Made by a program: the position numbers and the translations under genes. DNA of 48,603 bases from an uncultured Alphaproteobacteria bacterium (GTDB lineage: Bacteria > Pseudomonadota > Alphaproteobacteria > RF32 > CAG-239): assembly GCA_934254925.1 (NCBI GenBank), contig CAKQMD010000011.1:1-48603 (forward strand), given 5' to 3'. Of the stretch, positions 43,361 through 48,603 are shown piece after piece (within the stretch, counting starts at the first letter, position 1; each line of letters opens with the position of its first letter). Below the pieces are notes generated by a model, which saw only the letters and a list, made by a program, of their open reading frames with translations, was not told the DNA's origin and did no database searches.

Positions 43361-43855
43361 TTATTTTTCCAAAAACAGTTTTTGAAAAGCCAGCCAATGG
43401 CTGTTGTTGATTTTGACGGCAGCGGAAGCGATATCTTCTTTTGAAACCCAGGCGGCGCGGCCGTTTTCAGGCGTTTTCCAGGCTTCTTTTTCGGTTTCAA
43501 AGCCATAGGAAGAGGCATCATAAACGATAAAGTTTTGCTCATAGACGCAAAAGACGCCTTCGGGCCGGGCGTCGTCGGCGTAATAGTTTACGGTTTGGGT
43601 ATATTCCAACATTCCGTGCGAGAGCATAAACTCTATTCCCGTTTCTTCATACAATTTGCGGAAAAGGCAAGAACGAAAATCTTCGCGCCGGCTGACAGTG
43701 CCGCCCGGGAACTCGGGGATCGCGACGGCAGGCGGATAGGTGAGCAAAAGCTTGCCGTCTTTGATCAGGATGGCGAAATATCCTTTTTGGATGACGGGAA
43801 TGACGTCGTCTGCGTATTTTTTATTTCCGAAACGGTCATAAAAAACGTCAGCCAT
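43361..43855 (-). CDS. Nudix-domain protein with altered Nudix box
   Basis: A 164-aa Nudix-fold protein. The Nudix box reads FPGGTVSRREDFRSCLFRKLYEETG. The pattern GX5EX7REUXEEXGU is met except that RE is RK, so one of the metal-ligand glutamates is a lysine. Family members hydrolyse nucleoside diphosphates linked to another group. The change may reduce or alter activity. The gene begins inside the end of gmk (8-bp overlap). Confidence 0.8.
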   Translation of the reverse strand: MADVFYDRFGNKKYADDVIPVIQKGYFAILIKDGKLLLTYPPAVAIPEFPGGTVSRREDFRSCLFRKLYEETGIEFMLSHGMLEYTQTVNYYADDARPEGVFCVYEQNFIVYDASSYGFETEKEAWKTPENGRAAWVSKEDIASAAVKINNSHWLAFQKLFLEK

Positions 43856-44510
43856 TTTTAACTTCCTTTACCAGCTCTTTTACAAAACGTTTGAGGCCGA
43901 CTTGACGGACGCGTTTCATCCTTTCGCCGGAAATGATCTTTTGGATTTTGGTGACGGTTTCTTCAAAGTCGACGTTGACGATAACGTAGTCAAATTCGTC
44001 CCAATGGCTGACTTTGTCAAGAATGATGTCCATCCGTTTTTTGATGACTTCGGGTGTGTCGGTGCCGCGGCCTTCCAACCGGCGGCGCAATTCTTTGATA
44101 GAGGGCGGCAGAAGATAGATGGTAACCACGTCGTCGGGGGCCTTTTCCTTCATTTGGCGGGCGCCGGCCCAGTCCATGTCGAACAAAACGTCCTGACCGA
44201 TGTTGATGAAGCTGTCGACTTCCGAGCGAAGCGTGCCGTAACGGTCGCCGTATTGGGATTCGACATGTTCGTAAAAAGCGTCCTGGGCCAAGAATTCGTC
44301 ATACTGTTCATTGGTGACAAAGTAATAGTCAATGCCTTCCTTTTCCGTGCTGCGGGGTTGGCGAGTGGTGACCGAAATTGAGAATTTGATGTTTTTGTCG
44401 CGACGCAGCAGTTCTTTGGCAACCGTGCCTTTGCCGGTGCCGGACGGCGCTTCGATGATAAACATCGCTCCTTTACGGACTTTTTTTAATCTTTCAATAA
44501 CTTCATCCAT
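43848..44510 (-). CDS. gmk: Guanylate kinase
   Basis: Phosphorylates GMP to GDP with ATP. The 220-aa protein has the P-loop APSGTGKGT at 21-29 (GSGKGT in many relatives), SVTTRQPRSTEKEG for GMP binding and the DWAGARQM and LPPSIKELRRRLEGRGTD lid. It follows yicC by 12 bp, the usual yicC-gmk pair. Confidence 0.96.
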   Translation of the reverse strand: MDEVIERLKKVRKGAMFIIEAPSGTGKGTVAKELLRRDKNIKFSISVTTRQPRSTEKEGIDYYFVTNEQYDEFLAQDAFYEHVESQYGDRYGTLRSEVDSFINIGQDVLFDMDWAGARQMKEKAPDDVVTIYLLPPSIKELRRRLEGRGTDTPEVIKKRMDIILDKVSHWDEFDYVIVNVDFEETVTKIQKIISGERMKRVRQVGLKRFVKELVKEVKNG

Positions 44511-44522
44511 TTTATACCTCGT

Positions 44523-45428
44523 TTATTCTATATTTTGCACTTGTTCGCGCAGTTGTTCTATCAGCATTTTCAGCTCCATGCCGAGATTGGTCAGTTCAAT
44601 ATCGGCGGCTTTGGAACAGGTGGTGTTGGCTTCGCGGTTGAGCTCCTGACACAAGAAGTCCAGCCGGCGCCCTACGGCGCCTTCGGCGTTAAGCAGTTGT
44701 TCGGCCGTTTTGACGTGAGCTTTCAGGCGGTCGATTTCTTCCTGAATGTCGGCCCGGGTGATATATAAGACCAGTTCCTGTGCCAGGCGTTCTTCGCTGA
44801 TCATTTCTTTGTCGCCAGTCAGTTCTTGTATTTGCCGCGTCAGGCGTTCGCGGATTTTTTGTGGTAGGTCTGCTGAAAAAGTTTCGATTTTAGCGACGAT
44901 TGCCGCGATTTTTTGAAGAATTTCATTTAAGGCGTTGCGAATCTTGAGGCCTTCGCTTTGGCGGTCTTTTTGCAGTTTTTGACAGGCTTCGGCGAATCCG
45001 TTTTGCAGGGCGGCCAAAAGTTGTTCGCGTCCGGTTTCGGAAAGGGCGGCCTCTTCCAATTCAATGACGCCTTTCAAATCCAGCAGGCGAGCGGTTTCGG
45101 GTTTTGCCAAGTCATTGTCGTATTGTTTGTAGAGGCGAATCGCCGCTTCGGTCAACTGCTGAAGGAGTTCTTGATTGATGACGGCTTTCTTGCCGTCGTT
45201 GCCGCAGCGGACATCTAAAAAAGCCGAAAGGTTGCCGCGGCTGAAATAAGTTGCGGCAATGTTTTTAAGGTTGTTGGAGATTTCTTCGGCCAGGGGAGGA
45301 ATCCGGGACTTGAGGTCAAGTGCTTTGCCGTTGACGCTTTTGAGTTCCCAAAACCAGTTCCATTGTCGATCTTCAAGAAGGATGCCGCCTTCGGTTCTTG
45401 CAAATCCGGTCATGCTGGATATGTTCAA
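44523..45428 (-). CDS. YicC-family endoribonuclease-like protein
   Basis: A 301-aa protein of the YicC family, linked to RNA turnover in E. coli. The N-terminal SSMTGFARTEG, then WELKSVNGKALDLKSRIPP, and the C-terminal GRRLDFLCQELNREANT and ADIELTNLGMELKMLIEQLREQVQNIE are characteristic. I choose the TTG at 45428 with AGGAG 7 nt upstream. The ATG six residues later is an alternative; a start at 45473 lacks a site. Confidence 0.9.
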   Translation of the reverse strand: MNISSMTGFARTEGGILLEDRQWNWFWELKSVNGKALDLKSRIPPLAEEISNNLKNIAATYFSRGNLSAFLDVRCGNDGKKAVINQELLQQLTEAAIRLYKQYDNDLAKPETARLLDLKGVIELEEAALSETGREQLLAALQNGFAEACQKLQKDRQSEGLKIRNALNEILQKIAAIVAKIETFSADLPQKIRERLTRQIQELTGDKEMISEERLAQELVLYITRADIQEEIDRLKAHVKTAEQLLNAEGAVGRRLDFLCQELNREANTTCSKAADIELTNLGMELKMLIEQLREQVQNIE

Positions 45429-45507
45429 AATATTTCTCCTCTTTCTTTTATTTTTGTTTATTATAAAAAGCAATTGTTAAAAAGTTTTTACCAAAAGGAC
45501 GTTATCC

Positions 45508-46275
45508 ATGATCAAATATACGGCGCAAAACATTCTTATTACCGGTGCGACTTCGGGAATCGGCGAGGCTTTGGCGCGGCATTATGCGCAAAACAAGGTG
45601 CGGACACTTTTTCTCTGTGGGCGAAACAAAGAAAGGTTGGAACAAGTCGGAGGATTTTGCCGGGAGTGCGGTGTTAAGGTTTATACCCGGATTTTGGATG
45701 TTGCCCAACGCGAGGAAGTTGGAAAATGGATTGAGGAATGTAACAAAACGGCGCCGCTAAATCTGGTTTATGCCAATGCCGGCGTGGCAACGTTGGAAGA
45801 AACCGATAAAAATGTTTTTAAGACTTTTGACATTAACGTCATGGGCGTGGTGAATACGGTCTTGCCGGCCATTGAGGTCTATCGGCACCGAAGGGGAAAT
45901 TCGCCGAAGGCCATTGCCATCACCAGTTCAATCGCCGGGTATCATGGCATGCCGACTTGTCCGTCCTACAGTGCCTCAAAAGCCTGTACCAAGGCTTGGG
46001 GCGAAGGGTTGCGTTTGGCGCTTGCCAAAGAAGGAATCCGGGTGTCGGTGATTTGCCCGGGGTTTGTCAAATCGCGGATTACGGAAAAAAACACCTGTCC
46101 GATGCCTTTTTTGATGGAGGCTGATGCTGCGGCAAAGCTGATTGCTGCACGGGTGGAGAGAAACGTCGGGCTGATCGCTTTTCCCTGGCCGATGCGGTTG
46201 GCGGTGTGGTTGGGATCAATTTTGCCCAATTGTGTTAGCGACTTTATTTATTCAAAGCTGCCTTATAAGGTTTAG
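45508..46275 (+). CDS. Short-chain dehydrogenase/reductase
   Basis: A 255-aa NAD(P)-dependent oxidoreductase. The glycine motif TGATSGIGEA is at about 11-20, YANAGV (a variant of NNAG) at about 85-91, and the catalytic Ser and YxxxK (YSASK) near 155. The substrate is not evident. A C-terminal hydrophobic stretch (LAVWLGSILPNCVSDFI) is common in membrane-associated SDRs. Its 3' end overlaps ampG by 32 bp on the opposite strand. Confidence 0.88.
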   Translation: MIKYTAQNILITGATSGIGEALARHYAQNKVRTLFLCGRNKERLEQVGGFCRECGVKVYTRILDVAQREEVGKWIEECNKTAPLNLVYANAGVATLEETDKNVFKTFDINVMGVVNTVLPAIEVYRHRRGNSPKAIAITSSIAGYHGMPTCPSYSASKACTKAWGEGLRLALAKEGIRVSVICPGFVKSRITEKNTCPMPFLMEADAAAKLIAARVERNVGLIAFPWPMRLAVWLGSILPNCVSDFIYSKLPYKV

Positions 46276-47527
46276 CGATAAAATACCAGACGATCAGGCC
46301 GGGCAAGGCCATTAGCGTGGTCAGGAAAAAGAACGTCTGCCAAGATACGACACTGGCCAAAAAGCCGGATGTGGCGGCGAAGACGTCCCGGGCCAAACTC
46401 ATTAACGAAGAAAGCAGGGCATATTGGGTTGCGGTGTATTTGACGTTGCACAAGGAAGAAAGGTAGGCAACCAAAGCGGCGGTGCCCATGCCTCCGGTGA
46501 CGTTTTCCACCGAGATGGTGGTTATGAGAACGTAAATGTTGTTGCCGGCATAAGCCTGACCGACGAAAACCAAGTTTGACAAGCCCTGAAAAATGCCGCA
46601 GATCAGAAGGGAACGGAGTACGCCAAAGCGGTTGACGATGACGCCGCCCAGCAAAACGCCGCCGATGGTGGCGACAACGCCGTAGATTTTGATGATGGAA
46701 GCAATCTGGATTTTGGTGAATCCCATATCGTCATAAAAAGGATAGGCCATGGGGCCGATATAGGCGTCGCTCATGCGGTATAGGAAAACGAATAGCAAAA
46801 TCAATTTCCAGTCTTTGCGCCGGCCGAAATCTCGAAAAGGATCAACAACGGCAGTTTTGACGAAGTCGCGGATTTTTTGAAGTCGCGATTGAGAGAGATG
46901 TTTTTGAGGCTGCGGCGCTTTCGGTTCTTTGACGCAGAGAATCGTTATCATGCCGACGACGGCGCCCAAAGACATGATTTTATAGACATCCTCCCAACTC
47001 ATGACTGATGCCATATAAAGCGCGCCGGCACCGGAAAAAATGGTTCCGAAGCGGTATCCTAAGACAAAAACCGCGGCGCCGGCTCCTTGTTCGCGCGGTT
47101 TGAAGCTCTCAATGCGATACGCGTCCAAAACGATGTCCTGCGACGCGGAGGCGATCGTGACCAAAAAGGCGAAAAAAGCCATCAGCAACGGTTTTTCTGC
47201 CGGGTTTGTGCTGGCCATGCCCCAGATGGAAAGCATCAATAAGATTTGGGTGAAAAGGGCCCAGCCGCGCCGTCGGCCGAGACGGCGAAACAAAGGAAGG
47301 CTGACGGCGTCCATCAACGGCGACCAGAGCCATTTGAAGCTGTAAGGCGCTTTGGCCAAAGAAAACATGCCGATGACGGCCAAGGATACTCCGGCGTTTT
47401 TAAGCCAGAGATTCAAAGTGCCGAAAACCAATAGCAGCGGAAAACCGCTGGAAAATCCCAACGCCGCCATTGTCAACATTCTTTTATCGCCGTAAACTTG
47501 TACGGATTCCCACCATTTTTTGAGCAT
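46244..47527 (-). CDS. ampG: Muropeptide permease AmpG (major facilitator family)
   Basis: Imports anhydromuropeptides released by lytic transglycosylases such as MltA, for peptidoglycan recycling. The 427-aa protein has about twelve membrane helices. It carries the family start ALGFSSGFPLLLVFGTLNLWLK and the FSLAKAPYSFKWLWSPLMD motif. It is convergent with the SDR gene and shares 32 bp with it. Confidence 0.93.
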   Translation of the reverse strand: MLKKWWESVQVYGDKRMLTMAALGFSSGFPLLLVFGTLNLWLKNAGVSLAVIGMFSLAKAPYSFKWLWSPLMDAVSLPLFRRLGRRRGWALFTQILLMLSIWGMASTNPAEKPLLMAFFAFLVTIASASQDIVLDAYRIESFKPREQGAGAAVFVLGYRFGTIFSGAGALYMASVMSWEDVYKIMSLGAVVGMITILCVKEPKAPQPQKHLSQSRLQKIRDFVKTAVVDPFRDFGRRKDWKLILLFVFLYRMSDAYIGPMAYPFYDDMGFTKIQIASIIKIYGVVATIGGVLLGGVIVNRFGVLRSLLICGIFQGLSNLVFVGQAYAGNNIYVLITTISVENVTGGMGTAALVAYLSSLCNVKYTATQYALLSSLMSLARDVFAATSGFLASVVSWQTFFFLTTLMALPGLIVWYFIAKPYKAALNK

Positions 47528-47608
47528 TCTGCGGTTTCCTGAATTGTATTTGCGCGTATTTTAAGCGTAAATAAGTTAAATAAGCTTAAAAATTCAGGAA
47601 TTTGGGGC

Positions 47609-47635
47609 AAAAAAACGGCCGCTTTGGTGCGGCCG
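47609..47635 (-). terminator. Rho-independent terminator of the tRNA unit
   Basis: On the minus strand CGGCCGC, a 6-base loop and GCGGCCG are followed by seven T, just after the end of the tRNA-Ala at 47643. Confidence 0.9.
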
Positions 47636-47642
47636 ACGAAAC

Positions 47643-47718
47643 TGGTGGAGTTAAGGGGGATCGAACCCCTGACCTGTTGATTGCGAACCAACCGCTCTAC
47701 CAACTGAGCTATAACCCC
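47643..47718 (-). tRNA. tRNA-Ala (anticodon CGC)
   Basis: A 76-nt cloverleaf with encoded CCA. The acceptor is GGGGTTA with TAACTCC, including the G3-U70 pair that identifies alanine tRNA. The anticodon loop TTCGCAA gives CGC, reading GCG. D-loop AGTTGGTA and T-loop GGTTCGATCC are standard. Confidence 0.95.
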
Positions 47719-47735
47719 AATTGTTATCAAGGGAT

Positions 47736-47775
47736 CCAATTGAAAAGACCCTCCATTAAGAAGGGTCGTTTGAAT

Positions 47776-47778
<3 letters not shown>
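47736..47778. repeat. Hairpin between the two tRNA-Ala genes
   Basis: CCAATT..AAA and GACCCT pair with AGGGTC and TTT..AATTGG, giving a long hairpin that runs from the CCA of the upstream tRNA into the spacer. It may guide 3' processing of the first tRNA or act as a weak terminator. Confidence 0.6.
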
Positions 47779-47851
<73 letters not shown>

Positions 47852-47863
47852 AAGAACATCACC

Positions 47864-47891
47864 ACTATACGTATTTTATTTTTCATGTCAA
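47864..47891 (-). promoter_or_regulatory. Promoter of the tRNA-Ala pair
   Basis: TTGACA (47891-47886), a 16-bp spacer and TATAGT (47869-47864) on the minus strand, 13 bp before the first tRNA. Confidence 0.7.
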
Positions 47892-47977
47892 TAATAAAAT
47901 TACACTAAAATGAAAATTAAGTTTCTTCTTTGGGAGGGTATGACTTTTTCTGACTTTTAGCGATTGTCGTTTTTTCT

Positions 47978-48058
47978 GTCTATATAGACTGATACAAAAT
48001 CAATACATGTTGACAAAATATTGAAACCTCTTGGGAATTGTGATATACTGAGTATATT
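47978..48058 (+). promoter_or_regulatory. Flagellin copy D promoter and upstream palindrome
   Basis: Palindrome GTCTATATAGAC at 47978-47989, a conserved TGTTGACAAAATATTG stretch, then TTGGGA (48031-48036), 16-bp spacer and TATATT (48053-48058), and an AGGAGAG site before the ATG. Same layout as copies A and B. Confidence 0.55.
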
Positions 48059-48076
48059 AAGATCCAGGAGAGATAA

Positions 48077-48603
48077 ATGAGCAACAGTATCAGTTTAACC
48101 GCCTCGATGCGATCAAATTTGTTGAGCCTGCAGAATATTGCGGGACAGGTTGATCTTACTCAAAATCGTCTTTCGACTGGATTGAAAGTTAATTCAGCCA
48201 TTGACAATCCTTCTTCTTATTATACGGCTGTCTCTTTAAACAACAGAGCTAACGACCTGTCGGCCTTGTTGGATTCCATGGCACAGGGAATCCAAACGAT
48301 TAAAGCGGCGACGGAAGGTTTGGAAGCCGGAGCCAAATTGCTGGAACAAGCCTCGGCCACGGCAACGCAGGCTTTGGAGACGGTAAACATTCCTGCCAAG
48401 TCTTGGTTTGAGGAACAAGAAGGTGTGGCGGCAGTAGTCAGCAGCAAAGAAGAACTGTTGGCGGCAATTGATTCCGGCAAGAGCGGCGATATTGTGATTT
48501 ACGGTCAGATCAATATGGGCAATACCGCCATTGAACTAAAAGAAGGGCAGAATCTCAAAGGGGTTGGAGCCTACGGCGTCAAAGACAGAGAAATGAACAA
48601 ATT
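48077..48603 (+). CDS. Flagellin with beta-helix-like insert (copy D), 3' end beyond the window
   Basis: Open from the ATG at 48077 to the edge, 175 codons. The first 125 residues are the conserved flagellin D0/D1 (MSNSISLTASMRSNLLSLQN onward), nearly the same as copies B and C. The next 50 begin the variable insert: ELLAAIDSGKSGDIVIYGQI, then EGQNLKGVGAYGVKD, which has the spacing of a pectate-lyase-like fold (predicted strand, turn, strand). Of the four copies, this is the only one whose visible coding stretch is long and has no interruption, so it is the best candidate for an expressed gene. Filament assembly and secretion would need flagellar genes elsewhere. Confidence 0.9.
   Translation, partial: MSNSISLTASMRSNLLSLQNIAGQVDLTQNRLSTGLKVNSAIDNPSSYYTAVSLNNRANDLSALLDSMAQGIQTIKAATEGLEAGAKLLEQASATATQALETVNIPAKSWFEEQEGVAAVVSSKEELLAAIDSGKSGDIVIYGQINMGNTAIELKEGQNLKGVGAYGVKDREMNK

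Overview
The window looks like the replication-origin region of an alphaproteobacterial chromosome with moderate-to-low GC. The evidence is gene order and family content. The block rho / mnmE / mnmG / rsmG / parA / parB is followed across a 480-bp gene-free gap by coaE / dnaQ / secB / tim44 / mltA / smr, an arrangement known from alphaproteobacteria. There are also a short HprK of the alphaproteobacterial type, an IalB-family protein, perfect parS sites and two TTAA-N7-TTAA (CtrA-type) sites. I infer, but cannot prove, an uncultured and probably host-associated lineage.

Layout. 1-4.5 kb: the 5' end of a flagellin gene, dnaJ, an unrecognised coiled-coil protein on the opposite strand, and dnaK. 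4.5-7.7 kb: hprK, tsaE, a membrane-anchored nuclease, a GT2 glycosyltransferase and a small cysteine-rich protein resembling the ferredoxin-thioredoxin reductase catalytic chain. 7.8-15.5 kb: parB-parA-rsmG, two tandem HD-domain proteins, mnmG, an unknown protein and mnmE, with perfect parS sites inside rsmG and mnmG. 15.7-18.3 kb: two tandem HAD phosphatases and rho. 18.4-18.8 kb: putative oriC. 18.8-20.1 kb: coaE and dnaQ. 20.1-22.0 kb: a disrupted flagellin. 22-26 kb: smr, a membrane protein, mltA, tim44, secB and grpE. 26.3-28.3 kb: a long orphan glycogen synthase, followed by a large imperfect hairpin. 28.5-31.3 kb: ffs-dnaX-ybaB-recR. 31.3-36.9 kb: an LpoA-like lipoprotein, rsmI, yraN, rlmN, ialB-like and a CCA-adding enzyme. 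37.0-38.9 kb: a second disrupted flagellin. 39-47.5 kb: a PAP2 phosphatase, lptG, prephenate dehydrogenase, cysK, a Sel1-like protein, a Nudix protein, gmk, yicC, an SDR and ampG. 47.6-47.9 kb: two tRNA-Ala genes. 48.08 kb to the end: a fourth flagellin, open to the window edge.

Most of the window is core housekeeping: chaperones, chromosome segregation, tRNA modification, envelope assembly and peptidoglycan turnover. The unusual element is a dispersed flagellin family with four copies in under 49 kb and no other flagellar gene nearby. The copies have near-identical N-terminal ends. Where the centre can be read (copies B and C) it is a variable, beta-helix-like insert followed by a conserved C-terminus. 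All four share a 12-bp palindrome upstream. The two copies seen in full are both interrupted, one by an in-frame amber codon and one by two frameshifts, yet they share an exact 265-bp block in inverted orientation. This suggests a recombining reservoir of flagellin variants close to the origin.
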